Below, piece by piece: positions 10,601 through 18,400 of a stretch of DNA of 26,297 bases; the first letter of the stretch is position 1, and every line of letters begins with the position of its first letter. A program made the position numbers and the translations under genes. The notes beneath the pieces are model-generated. The model was not told the origin of the DNA. It was given only the letters and a program-made list of their open reading frames with translations, and did not search any database. The DNA is from a virus, in the IMG/VR virus record IMGVR_UViG_3300043449_001120, positions 1 to 26,297 of that record; one strand, 5' to 3'.

Positions 10601-10799
10601 AAAAAGTTTCTTTTACTTCTGAAATAACTAATTGGCCTATTTCATTATAAGCCCATACTTTATCTCCAACTTCAATATCCTTTATAATTTTATAACCAGA
10701 TTCACAATAAATTGAGGTATTAGGGGCAAAACATCCTCCTCCTCCTCCTCCACCCTCAATTAAAGGTACTGCTTTATCATCAATATGTATTACAGCCAT
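4632..10799 (-). CDS. gpJ-like tail tip / host specificity protein with N-terminal Hint domain
   Basis: Central tip protein that closes the tail and contacts the host. The 2055 residues exceed lambda gpJ (about 1130). In order: a short leader (1-15), poly-Gly (16-22), a Hint/intein-like domain (23-151), a second Gly-rich stretch (152-161) and then the J body. That body starts with a Gly/Lys-rich segment followed by EDPN and EGP motifs, as J proteins usually do. The conserved core includes VPSNYNQP, GLWDGQFIYSWTQNPAW (about 465-482) and YGLGIPEENIDKYTFYEVS. A proline linker LPPPPPNFEL (about 908) leads into beta-sandwich/FN3-like domains, including about 1510-1600, and a conserved-looking beta C-terminus. 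The start overlaps the gpI stop as TAATG. The Hint insertion is the odd part and is described separately. Confidence 0.92.
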   Translation of the reverse strand: MAVIHIDDKAVPLIEGGGGGGGCFAPNTSIYCESGYKIIKDIEVGDKVWAYNEIGQLVISEVKETFYHTLDHIYRVTHEQGYLDVTPNHWILQETGKYKELKDFSVGENLINVDGNLTKIISIEFLRQGPVYNFIVSHVHSYIANSIRVHNGGGGGKSGGGKEDPNSLFSTDILFITMGLGEGPVYRINPNGLSEIEFNEGNIDDLLISGQADNSKFYTLNNNGSILQARLPLFGDYIFTPQKLQSAVELKSGNVSGVPKSSLDKQDTSVSSITALKFYFILNGLQKQKDNGDVIGYSVSIKVTVYDRLGTTVLTSQTRTIQGKTNIAYSFDIYAAIPLSSISPNGYKFTVEKTSSDSSSVKIQDNVSFYGWTEITEHPIAYTRTATSGFALKAFSEHKGSLPAISQMVKGLLIKVPSNYNQPILANGEIDWREIEVSDSQRTSYGYRQQKTGNTVLTTQNPIIYDGLWDGQFIYSWTQNPAWIIYDLLTNQSYGLGIPEENIDKYTFYEVSVYNDACDPNTGRFIGVESNADGTYRYKPRGTKTAISELLVGLSIGTSIKERRFILDTVISDQKQVMDIINILTLTFRGLLFYAGGKISIYQDKPEQMPVAIFNESNIIKDTIAISGISEEELITGVDISYSDPTLHYRREVLRIDDPKALEDRNNIENTIKIDLEGVTRKSQAIRLAQYIIADPKYCRRKIGFKTGIEASELMPGSVIAVSQRAASVAWGYGGILFENSVNSNTWISLEHIGMPGINSSVFTANTKPLVLRISSSDSGLVDLYLLSNTEYQLATTANVTNGYDIVRVKALKKYNHSTKNFSTFTGSWGTSHFPKRYDIWSLGNINNPNDVYTSTSDKLFKITNMKREDDETVFVEAREYISNVYIDSDVLINYTPLVFNDYFNPLLPPPPPNFELTAIPQRDMDGSVFTDIELSYYVDRTGYTNELSTEFFHAPPSTSHTTILAGENTNFNDIKTLTLSSMEGVTEGDTVGLFGKNGFTTTVGYSQLLVTNYDITDIDPVLRSNGYITLTVKGLPGLIDTNFGSSIHVLDVNNTFIFDGLRGADKISIPLNQKTSLGTDGSAAGLLGYLDKSTSIVGYSANVEAFYLGNSIINILNDSSGESTLSSLLPNPPFYIGISQIIDPRYFSNNQLYITGSYLETIRTNTISTSNIIESHVFKQPLGISVLNKNFCTVSINGIGYSDFTLENGLDNLANSQVSINLNTLPTAINTLDLRVYANSYTIPAIEVNDTINFNAEKSYTIIDSTYDVLAPSYNVALTANGIYRITLDDNISSNISAFYAINITPNPIGTIGNVNVSANTITLDYFSNNYVGDLNLTNNKIYAINAPFSTFQPLSLDGASKRVIAKVDEGYHSVKGRTVNKYGRRSPYVTKTIYVEKIPIRAVDNLLITEQLYKDTSIGVATRIIIEFDHITAQEVTDYEISYKVSGPTGDLTSFNTLKVSAIGADENNKINIKLDSIEKGLSGNPNSIIVRVTPLNKSIRGSTLVKQQNIIGKTAPPQNVQNFAVGQTGDSLILVWQYKVNETSGDNYDIDLLEVQVKKILGTIDTTSQSTLLETWPKATSLITVDARTNRILVDIDQFGEYSYLVRTKDTSDILSSTVIAYTFTSTQQNFTNTFAAYSEDDPATPFAFVSNRNNSEIAYASFYVSNTGGLAYSLPDSLFNSNVVDNSNGTATGWSVAIAASDIKATANAMYQTQIRDIGSVLTVGTQVDINAFQSIKTNWIDYADQIGENQITESGSSGILRDIDFSGSLGIGNILGVSNSSAAPVVYSNLNSTLSSGIQDSIYYSNIYAIVSIGNYDGDTANANVLSLIAGTVNANAIVLGESWFANGKSIGSNGFSNLQIAGSSYKLVNLRQWIDLNGATTFYGTSGIISSNVDIRYTSTNPYYANGNVNISAFTTTANSDGYVRHVTGPKALRYFQFRYVVNNLDPSQYELVLDKFRYRVTLEERSYSTTVTVDQLVTPVDYTLMNYYNIPKITGTIVTTSGDQLAQPQVVIIDRTKTGANISVYFSNGVSAHDIAPLPEVDFSIIGV
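10347..10733 (-). other. Hint (mini-intein / BIL-like) domain within gpJ
   Basis: Residues 23-151 of the J protein (129 residues) have the layout of a splicing domain without a homing endonuclease. Cys23 opens an N1 block (CFAPNTSIY). VGDKVWAYN (44-52) is the N2-like block. A TPNH motif (86-89) supplies the TxxH of block N3/B. The C-terminal block GPVYNFIVSHVHSYIANS ends RVHN, with His150-Asn151. The residue after Asn151 is Gly152, not Cys/Ser/Thr, so ordinary splicing is not expected; cleavage or bacterial-intein-like (BIL) chemistry is more likely. Glycine runs flank it on both sides. Confidence 0.9.
10734..10754 (-). repeat. GGA trinucleotide repeat encoding poly-Gly before the Hint domain
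   Basis: On the coding strand the codons are GGT followed by six GGA, giving residues 16-22 of J immediately before Cys23. The matching Gly run after the Hint domain uses alternating GGC/GGT codons instead. The GGA run is Shine-Dalgarno-like and prone to length changes in multiples of three. Confidence 0.85.
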
Positions 10800-11509
10800 T
10801 AACCTGTTTTCTCGATTTCATTAGAAGTATTGTGAAATAAGTCAGTTACATAAATTGTATCGTTTTCCCCATGATTAATAGTTTCTACGTGTAAACTAAG
10901 AATCTGCCCAGCTACTCTAGGTCTTCCATATATTAACGGTACACTAGCATTTGTATCCGTTGTATTTTGTAAAGCTCCAAACATATCATTACTTCTTTGT
11001 TCTTTTGAATTTGAGTTAGATGCAGCGCCAGGTGGCTTCATTAAAACAGACATTAAGCCTGTTAACACTAGTCCAATACCCATTTGTAATAATCCACCAA
11101 CAGTAACTAATCCTCCTAAAGCAACAGAAGTATTTAATCCTGCTGCAGTAAACATTCCAACTCCTGCAGGAAGAAAGAAAAAAGCAGCAGCTATAAGTAC
11201 AATTCCTAATAAAATACCAAGAAAACCCTTACCACCAGACCCTTCTATAATAGGTATTAACCATAGTTCATTATGTTTTAATATATCAGAATGATAATCA
11301 GATTTGTTTATTATAGTTCTATCTTTAGTTACTAACGATAAATTTTCTCTTAAACTACCAGACATAATTGTTTTAATATATCTTCTAAGTTTTGGAAATA
11401 AAGCATTTAAAGCATCTTTAATAGAAGATAAATTAGATACATCAAAAGTATGAACAGGAACACCTGTCATACTTTGTAATGCTGGATGAAAATGTAAAGT
11501 TAATAACAC
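10799..11509 (-). CDS. gpI-like tail assembly protein
   Basis: Equivalent of lambda gpI, needed for tail-tip assembly together with J. The 236 residues are close to gpI's length. The N-terminal ~90 residues look like the ubiquitin-like beta-grasp domain (MLLTLHFHPAL, then DELW-type HNELWLIPII). Two hydrophobic Gly/Ala/Leu-rich segments follow, about 95-122 and 128-158, typical of the family. The C-terminal segment contains VPLIYGRPRVAGQILSLHVE (about 188-207), a conserved feature of these proteins. The gene overlaps the JAB peptidase stop and the J start by one base each (TAATG), so the three are probably translationally coupled. Confidence 0.9.
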   Translation of the reverse strand: MLLTLHFHPALQSMTGVPVHTFDVSNLSSIKDALNALFPKLRRYIKTIMSGSLRENLSLVTKDRTIINKSDYHSDILKHNELWLIPIIEGSGGKGFLGILLGIVLIAAAFFFLPAGVGMFTAAGLNTSVALGGLVTVGGLLQMGIGLVLTGLMSVLMKPPGAASNSNSKEQRSNDMFGALQNTTDTNASVPLIYGRPRVAGQILSLHVETINHGENDTIYVTDLFHNTSNEIEKTG

Positions 11510-11877
11510 TATGTTAAACTCTCTTTAGTAAAATTTTTGAATCTTAAATAGTTTAATTCATCTACCCAATATTGGTAAAAAGTATTATTTGGATTACCTA
11601 CTATAAATTTATATTGTTTAAACATAGTAGCTCCTTTATCTTCTTCACTAGGTAATACATCATGAAGATTAGTATGACTATGAAAAATACCCCAACAATT
11701 ATCTGAGTAGTCAAATAATGCTATAGGATCTAATACAAAACTTTCTTTAGGGTATGGACTAATATTTTTACATGGTATATACTTATAATCCATGGTTATA
11801 ATTCCACAACATTCTATTTCTGAATTTTGATTCATATGGTCTTTAAATTGAGAAATTAATTGGTCGTACCTATCCAT
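11509..11877 (-). CDS. JAB/MPN (JAMM) metallopeptidase of the tail tip
   Basis: Corresponds to the N-terminal JAB half of lambda gpK, here a separate 122-residue protein. It shows an upstream Glu in IECCGII (about 21), then FHSHTNLHDVLPSEED (about 65-80), giving the JAMM zinc ligands His-x-His and a downstream Asp with the neighbouring Ser. The spacing between HSH and S is eight residues rather than the usual seven, a small deviation that may only reflect a loop insertion. It probably acts, with the NlpC/P60 proteins, in tip maturation or in opening the host peptidoglycan. It overlaps the NlpC/P60 gene by 22 bases and touches gpI. In gpK the JAB domain comes first; here it follows the NlpC/P60 genes. 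Confidence 0.88.
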   Translation of the reverse strand: MDRYDQLISQFKDHMNQNSEIECCGIITMDYKYIPCKNISPYPKESFVLDPIALFDYSDNCWGIFHSHTNLHDVLPSEEDKGATMFKQYKFIVGNPNNTFYQYWVDELNYLRFKNFTKESLT

Positions 11878-12287
11878 TTAAAACATCCTGTTGTGTATTG
11901 TTTATAGTAATTTCCATATACTGATATATGAGATTTGTGGTTTGGCATTATATGAAGAATTTTGTTTTGTCCTATATATAAAGCTGCATGATTATTAACA
12001 TTAGAAGAACCTAACATCATAATAATCATATTATATTTTTCTATTTTTTGAACTTTTTGCCACCCATATTTTTCACAAGTAACAATGTCCATAAGTCTTT
12101 CATGTGTTTTAAAATACCAATTTTCATCAATAATATTGCACCAGTCTCTTGTAGTATAAGGAATATTAATATCTAGTTTATCTTTATAAATAAATTGAAT
12201 TAAATTAAAACAATCAATTCCTTTAGTAGGATCTATGCCTAAGTGTTTAAAAGGTAATCCTATGTATTTATCCCATTCCATCGCCAA
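11856..12287 (-). CDS. NlpC/P60 cysteine peptidase of the tail tip (second copy)
   Basis: Predicted papain-like peptidase that cuts peptidoglycan peptides, the counterpart of the C-terminal half of lambda gpK. The 143 residues carry KGIDCFNLIQFIY with the nucleophile Cys26, NNHAALYIG with the base His100, and LHIMPNH with a likely third residue at His112. It is shorter than a whole gpK because the JAB domain is encoded separately just downstream. It overlaps the preceding paralogue by 28 bases and the JAB gene by 22 bases, indicating tight coupling. Several extra cysteines (residues 50, 71 and near the C-terminus) are unusual but unexplained. Confidence 0.9.
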   Translation of the reverse strand: MAMEWDKYIGLPFKHLGIDPTKGIDCFNLIQFIYKDKLDINIPYTTRDWCNIIDENWYFKTHERLMDIVTCEKYGWQKVQKIEKYNMIIMMLGSSNVNNHAALYIGQNKILHIMPNHKSHISVYGNYYKQYTTGCFKWIGTTN

Positions 12288-12658
12288 ATACTCGCAATTT
12301 TATTTCTCCAATCACTATTTAACATATCTATTTTAGAATATCTATTCTCTTCTAAATGTATAAATTTATTATTTGATATATACATACCAAAATGTATAGG
12401 AAATAAATTATTTGACTTAAATATTATTACATCATATTCTTGAATAGATGTCAAATTAACTTTTGTAGCAACGGTTATAGCCCAGGATTCTAAAAAATCT
12501 ATTGAATATTTTCTCATCCAACTTCTATCAGCTACTTCCCATAAATTATCAAGTACGTTAGAATTAAGCTGTTCTTTATAAATGGAATTTATTAGGGTAA
12601 TACAATTATTAGTTTTATAGTCATGTTTTAAATTAAGATATTTTGTATATTTATTCAT
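12260..12658 (-). CDS. NlpC/P60-like cysteine peptidase of the tail tip (first copy)
   Basis: A diverged paralogue of the next gene. It shares the ordered pattern KYLNL near the N-terminus, TNNCITLINSIYKEQL with Cys19, EYDVIIF, then FPIHFGMYISNN with His89, and FIHLEEN with His101 or Glu103 as third residue. The catalytic Cys and His are kept, so it may be active, but the region between them differs from the second copy. The 132 residues contain little beyond the peptidase fold. The start has a poor ribosome binding site and lies 47 bases after the gpL stop. Two adjacent peptidases could be specialised for different cross-links, or one may be structural; the sequence does not decide this. Confidence 0.78.
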   Translation of the reverse strand: MNKYTKYLNLKHDYKTNNCITLINSIYKEQLNSNVLDNLWEVADRSWMRKYSIDFLESWAITVATKVNLTSIQEYDVIIFKSNNLFPIHFGMYISNNKFIHLEENRYSKIDMLNSDWRNKIASIWRWNGINT

Positions 12659-12705
12659 TTGTTGCTTTTAGATAAATTTTCTTTTGCTGTTATGATTTGA
12701 AAGGT

Positions 12706-14427
12706 TTAGGCCTGTGGTAGGCTTCTTCCAGTTCCTGGAAATCCTCCAAAATGCAAAGTATTATTTCTAATTGAACAAGCTTCCCATGATTTAGCACATT
12801 TATCGCCTTCTGCGCTTGGAGAAATTTGATTATTAGCATATATAGCATTAACATTAGAAAATAAAGTAGGGCTAGTTCCAGGAATGGCCAGACCTCCAGG
12901 TCCTGGATATTGACATTCGGCATGCTTATATAACCATTGACAAGTGTTTTTATAATATTTTCTTTTTGGCAGTGTTAATTTAAAATATTGTAACCAACTT
13001 GTTAATTCAAATTCAGCAGCACTTTCATTTAATGTAGATAATGCTGTTATTTTAAATACGTCTTTAATATATGCTTCAGAATCATATTCATCATTAACAA
13101 TATATAGTCCTTCTCCAACAGAGGCGTTTGTTAAAGGAGTAGATACTGTCATCAGCCGTTCTTCTGACATAGATGTTATAGTGGCTATGACAGAAGAATT
13201 ATTTGTTGTAACATTATCTCCAACTCTATACGGTGCTCCATTTTTAATAGAAATAACATTAGATGACATAAAATCTATTAATGAATACTCTGGCCAATAT
13301 TGTAAATGAGTAGCAAAAGTAGATTTTATTTCTACTACAGCACCTAATAAATCTCTAGTATCATATTTTAAAGATTCCCAAGTTTCTCCCATAAGTACTG
13401 CTCTACTATATCCCCAAGCACTGTTAGTAGTACCATAATAAGAATCTACCACATCTTGATCATAATGAACATTATTTATTACAGTAGCAGGGTCTAACCC
13501 ATTTACTAATTCACCATTTACATATCCAACAGCAGAATTAGAAGTAACATTTCCAACTAGAAAAGGATTTTCTATAAAAGAAGTAACTACATTATCGTAA
13601 TTAGAAACTTTTACTGTTACTCTATTAATACCTCCATCTGAGCCTGTTGATATATCATCTATAGCTATAGGATATGGTAAATAATTATCTCCTCTATAGG
13701 ATACATTATAATTTATGTCAGAAAAAGTATCTCCTACTACTTGAGCTAGCCTCCAAGGCATATTAACAGGCCAAGCATACCCCTCACCGCCACCACTAGG
13801 ATTTCCTGATTCTAATGGAGGATACCATTCTCCAGGATAATATATTGTTAAAAGTCTAATAATAGGTGGTTGAGTAAAGGCTCTTTTAGACCTAATAAAT
13901 GAACTATTGTAAATAGCTAGAATATTTGCAGAAGTTGATGTATAGCTATTACCTAAAGATAACGGAGATGAGTAAAAACTTTGACTATATACATTGCCAG
14001 ACTGTTTAACTACTGTAATATTAGAATTAGAGGAAGGAATACTAAAATTATTTGAAAACCATATTAAAGAGTTACTAGAAGATATATTATATCTATCAGA
14101 TGGTTGATAAATACCATCTACATAAACACCTATTTCTGAATTATAGGTAGGAGCAGCATTAACTAAATTATAAACAGAAGACCCATTAGATAAAAATACA
14201 TCTACTTGTAGAGAATTAGTTATAGAAAAATGATTACTAGCGGCTACTTCTCCAATTTGATATTCTTGTAAAGCATTTGATACTTTTACTTTTATATTAT
14301 TAGTTTGTATATCTACATTTGCTATGTAACCATATGTATTAGAACTTTGTCCAATAAAAGTATTACCATTTTTAAAAGCAGAAGCATTATCTACTGTTAT
14401 GATGTAATCATATAGGCGTGTGCTCAT
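12706..14427 (-). CDS. gpL-like minor tail protein with four-Cys (Fe-S type) C-terminus
   Basis: Tail-tip protein between gpM and the peptidases, in lambda order. The C-terminal domain (about 330-573) matches the gpL family: GAVVEIKSTFATHL, then CQWLYKHAECQYPG and GDKCAKSWEACSIRNN followed by HFGGFPG. The four cysteines C496, C505, C544 and C551 correspond to those that hold the iron-sulfur cluster in lambda gpL. At 573 residues it is more than twice lambda gpL (232). The N-terminal half is an extra beta-rich region with a strand-turn module VYVDGIYQPSDRYNISSS (101-118), also seen twice in the M-like protein. The ATG overlaps the M-like stop. Confidence 0.85.
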   Translation of the reverse strand: MSTRLYDYIITVDNASAFKNGNTFIGQSSNTYGYIANVDIQTNNIKVKVSNALQEYQIGEVAASNHFSITNSLQVDVFLSNGSSVYNLVNAAPTYNSEIGVYVDGIYQPSDRYNISSSNSLIWFSNNFSIPSSNSNITVVKQSGNVYSQSFYSSPLSLGNSYTSTSANILAIYNSSFIRSKRAFTQPPIIRLLTIYYPGEWYPPLESGNPSGGGEGYAWPVNMPWRLAQVVGDTFSDINYNVSYRGDNYLPYPIAIDDISTGSDGGINRVTVKVSNYDNVVTSFIENPFLVGNVTSNSAVGYVNGELVNGLDPATVINNVHYDQDVVDSYYGTTNSAWGYSRAVLMGETWESLKYDTRDLLGAVVEIKSTFATHLQYWPEYSLIDFMSSNVISIKNGAPYRVGDNVTTNNSSVIATITSMSEERLMTVSTPLTNASVGEGLYIVNDEYDSEAYIKDVFKITALSTLNESAAEFELTSWLQYFKLTLPKRKYYKNTCQWLYKHAECQYPGPGGLAIPGTSPTLFSNVNAIYANNQISPSAEGDKCAKSWEACSIRNNTLHFGGFPGTGRSLPQA

Positions 14428-15401
14428 TATGAAAAATCTTCTATAAGCTTAAGATTAACTGTATAGAAATTTTGACTTAATCCTGCACCAATAGAATGCA
14501 CATGATTAATTTCTAGTGGACCATTAAATCTAGTTCTAACAGTCCCAGAGCTATTAAGGTGTGCTAAATCAAATGTAAATGTTTCATACTCTCCACTCAT
14601 TAAATTATAAAAATTTTCTATAGCTTGTTTTTCTACCCCAGTAATATTGGTGTAGGTTAAATTATAATCTCTAATAGTACGTCTTGATAATAATCTACGT
14701 TTTTCATATCCATTCTGAGTTGAGAAAGAAGTTGTATTATACTTTCTACTAATTCCATATCCATTATCAGGTTTTCTATCTCGCATATCATTAAATCTAC
14801 CAAGTACCTCAACAGAGGGTATTAATGTTCTAATTTCTAATGTTACATTAGCGTAATCTGGATTTATAACAGCATTAGCTAAAGCTTCTGGTAAGTCAAT
14901 ACCATTTATAGATAAAACAGAACTCGGCCAGGTAAATGCAGAAAAATCTTGAACTACTCCAGAAATAGTTATTATTAAAGAATTAGCATCATTAATTTGA
15001 TCAAGTGCTGCTAGAGGTAAAGCAAATGAGGTAGCTACACCATTTAAAATATAATTATTTGAATTTATCGTAGTTATGTTAGTATTAGAAAAAGAAGATG
15101 AATAAATTGCAGGATATGTTCTAGTTGTTCTAAAACGAGCAGGTAAAGAAATAGTTTTAAGAACTAGCTCAGTTGCATTAGGAGCAATTAAAAAAGACAC
15201 TGAATTTCCACTATTAGAAATATAATAACTCGTTGTTTCTTGTACAACCCCATCTATAGTAGCTACTACTTCACCAACAAAAGATATTGGTAAAGTTAAA
15301 TTAAATATTGTAGTAGAAGCAGTATTATTATAAGTATCTATAGCTATAGTATTAAAAGCAATTATTGGAGAAATAGTTGCGTCATCAGGATAAATAGACA
15401 T
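14427..15401 (-). CDS. gpM-like distal tail protein with extra beta N-terminus
   Basis: The C-terminal ~110 residues (about 213-324) fit the gpM/distal tail family: YEKRRLLSRRTIRDY, then an FYNLMSGEYETFTF motif, RTRFNGPLE, and a final VNLKLIED strand. Such proteins form the ring that joins the tube to the tip complex. The N-terminal ~200 residues are an addition not present in lambda gpM (109 residues). They contain two short beta modules, VATIDGVVQETTSYYISNSG (46-65) and LIITISGVVQDF (142-153), resembling the DGV-x-Q-x(4)-Y modules of phage fibre-attachment domains. The gene starts 2 bases after the tape measure stop and overlaps the gpL-like start. Confidence 0.82.
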   Translation of the reverse strand: MSIYPDDATISPIIAFNTIAIDTYNNTASTTIFNLTLPISFVGEVVATIDGVVQETTSYYISNSGNSVSFLIAPNATELVLKTISLPARFRTTRTYPAIYSSSFSNTNITTINSNNYILNGVATSFALPLAALDQINDANSLIITISGVVQDFSAFTWPSSVLSINGIDLPEALANAVINPDYANVTLEIRTLIPSVEVLGRFNDMRDRKPDNGYGISRKYNTTSFSTQNGYEKRRLLSRRTIRDYNLTYTNITGVEKQAIENFYNLMSGEYETFTFDLAHLNSSGTVRTRFNGPLEINHVHSIGAGLSQNFYTVNLKLIEDFS

Positions 15402-15403
15402 TA

Positions 15404-18400
15404 TTATGTATTACCCCTAATAGATTTTCTAATTGGACCATTAGAATTTAAATCTTTTAATATAATTTTAATAATAGCAGTTTCTCCATCCATTTGAGTT
15501 TGTCCTTGGGTAGCTTGTTTTTCAGAGCCAGAATTTTCAATTTTAATATCAACTTTAGAAGGTCCACTGCCTCCAGCACCATGACCATTCATTCTTTCTA
15601 AGGCAGGTTTACCAATAGAATCTACGGCAGGTTTTCTTAATACAAACTCACCTGGTTGTAATAACGCAGGTACTCTGTCTCTAAGTACAGCACCTCCTCC
15701 TGCCATTCTACGCATAGTAGAAGCGCCTGTCCCAAATGAATTTACATATCCTCCACTAGCTGCTAAACTTATAATTCCAGTAGGATCTACACCAATACCT
15801 GCTGCTCCTATTGCCGTCCCTGCAGCACTTGGTCCTCCACCCCCAAACAAACCCAATAAACCCCCAAAAAATCCTCCACCACCACCAGCAGCACTACTAC
15901 CAGTTAAGGTCTGTAGTAAAAGAGTAAATCCTTTAGTCAAAAAACTAAAGAAACCTATAAGTCCTGTACCAAGACCACCTATAATAGTACCAAATATTCC
16001 GCCATTTTTACTTAAGTCAGCAAATATTCCAGTTAACCCAGTAGCTCCTTCTGTTAATCCGCTAAGAGATTGGGTAGCTGCTTCACCAGCAGCAGAAACA
16101 GGTGGCCCAATAGGCTCACTATATAATACTGTAGAGGTTGCAGGGACCGCAGCTGCAACACCTGGAGTAGGTATTGCTCCAGCTACTCCACCACCCATAG
16201 AAATAGAAGATCCAACAATCCAAACAGGAGTAGCCCCAAATAATTTCATTTGTGATATGCTTTCTGGAGTAATTCCTGCCCCTAATCCCGCTGCTCCTGC
16301 TTCTGTTGCTTTTTTGCCTAAATTCATAATATCCTGTGGAGCATTTTTTGATTCACCAAATATTGATCCAAGTAGTGAAGAAAATCCTTTTTTCAAAGGC
16401 TCAAAAATAAATTTTGTTAACATAGATTTACCGAATTCTTTTGCAATATCTAATAGCATAGCTCTAGCTAAATTTCTAACTCCTTCTGTAAATGACTTCA
16501 TAGTTAAAGTACCATTACTAAATGCAGTAATTAAATCTTCAAATGCTTTAGTTAAGGTATTTTTTAGTGCATCAGCAATATCATTAAATAATTTCAGTGT
16601 TTCTTCTCTTTGTAGTCTAATAGCTTGAAGACTTGCTGAGAAAGTTCTTTGAATCTCTTCCGTTGACATAGCATTAGCTGCTATTTTACTTCTAGCTTCC
16701 TCCATAGCAAGTTCTATACTCATTTTGCCCGTTGATACTTTTTGTGCAAGTGCCTCCAATTCTAGTGTAGCCCCTGCCCCAGCAGCATTACGTTTAGCTT
16801 CTAATAATAGCTTTTCTTCTGTAAATATTTTAGCATTATTTAATAGTCTTTGATTTAATAATGCTACTTCACTATCTAAAGCTTGAGTAGCTATAGCTTT
16901 TTGTAAGGTTGCTGCTTGAATTGCCAAAGTAGCAGCCCCATCAGAAAGATCTCTTATCGTTCTTAGGCTGTCAATATTTTGTGTTTGTAAACCGTTAAAT
17001 ACATCAGTAATACTTTTCTTAAACTTTTCAGGATCAAGTAAGTCAGCTTCCGCTATCTTTCCTGATGCTCTTAATTGTAATTTTAAATTTTGAGTATCTT
17101 GTTCTGTAATTTTTGCTCGTGCAGTTGTTAATAACGTATTATTTGCCATTTCTTTATTCATTGCTTCCATCTTTCTTTCTTGTAAAGTTATCTGAAAATT
17201 ACGTTCTTTTTGAGCTTGTTCATTTTTTATATTATTAATTTCTTCTTGTTTACTTATATTATCTTTTTCTTTCTTAATTTGTTCTAAACGATCATCTATT
17301 ACTTTTTTATCAAAATCTTTTTTTAGTGTTAGTATAGCTAGTTGTGTTTTATATTCTTCTTTAGCGGCTGCTCCTTTAAGAGCAACAATTTTCATATCAA
17401 TTTCTAAATTTTTAATTGTTTCTTGCGCGTCTCTAATTTTATTATTTTTTTCAGTTTCTATTGCTTCATTTTTTCTATTAATAGCTATCATTTGCAATTC
17501 AAATTCTTTTAAAGCTATTGATTCTTTAAGTTTTAATACTTGTTCTTGGCTAACTAATTCTGGAAATGCTTCTTGAACTTTTTGTTGACTTTGTAGACCT
17601 CCTAATTCAGAAGCTATTTTTCTTTGTTCATTTATCATATTAGTTTCAGCTTTAGCTTCTGTAATTCTGTCTTGCATTTGTAATTGCTCAAGAATAGCTG
17701 AATTTAAAGTTTTTTGCGCAGATAATATTTGACTAGCAGCTTGAATATTAAGTTGGGCTATTTGACTAGCTATTTCTTTCATTTTAATCTTATTATTTAG
17801 TTGTTCTTCATCAAATTTTATTTGTTGTTGCATACCGGCTATTTCAAAATTGTTAAGCAGTATAGCATTTTCTATTAGTGCAATTTGATCAGCAGCTGTT
17901 TCTTTAGCAATTTGTTGTTGTAGTTCTCGTTGCATAGTTCCAGCTTCTAGAACAAGTTTTGACGAAGAGGCTAACTGAGCTTGAATAAGTTGTTTTAATT
18001 GTTTTTCTTGTTCGGCAGTGGTTGAACTAGTTATTGTAAGATTTTCTTTTTTTACTCTAACTATTTCTGTTTCAACATCTAAAATACTCCTATTAATATC
18101 AGATGTTTCTGCTTCGTTAGCAGTTAGTAGTCTACTAAGAGCAAGTTTGTCTGCCAAAGTATCGCGTAGGTTATTTAAACTATTTAGTTGTTCGTTATTT
18201 CCTGCTAAAGCGTTAGTATGAGCTACTGCAGCACGATTAGCTTCATCTGAAGTAGCATTCATTATAAAAGCATGTAAATTTTGTGCGGCAACTAGTCTTT
18301 TTTCTTCTGGAGTAATACTAAAAGCAATATTACTATCTTGTCCAATTGTAATGTCCCCTTGAAATACCATTTTAGGTATTGCTTGAATATTGCTCTTAGT

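Noticed and set aside
10347-10733. Homing endonuclease within the intein-like domain
   Set aside because: The domain is only 129 residues, with no LAGLIDADG or HNH motif between the N- and C-blocks.
12690-12923. 77-residue minus-strand frame inside the gpL-like C-terminus
   Set aside because: It overlaps the conserved four-Cys domain in another frame; its hydrophobic look is a by-product of that coding sequence.
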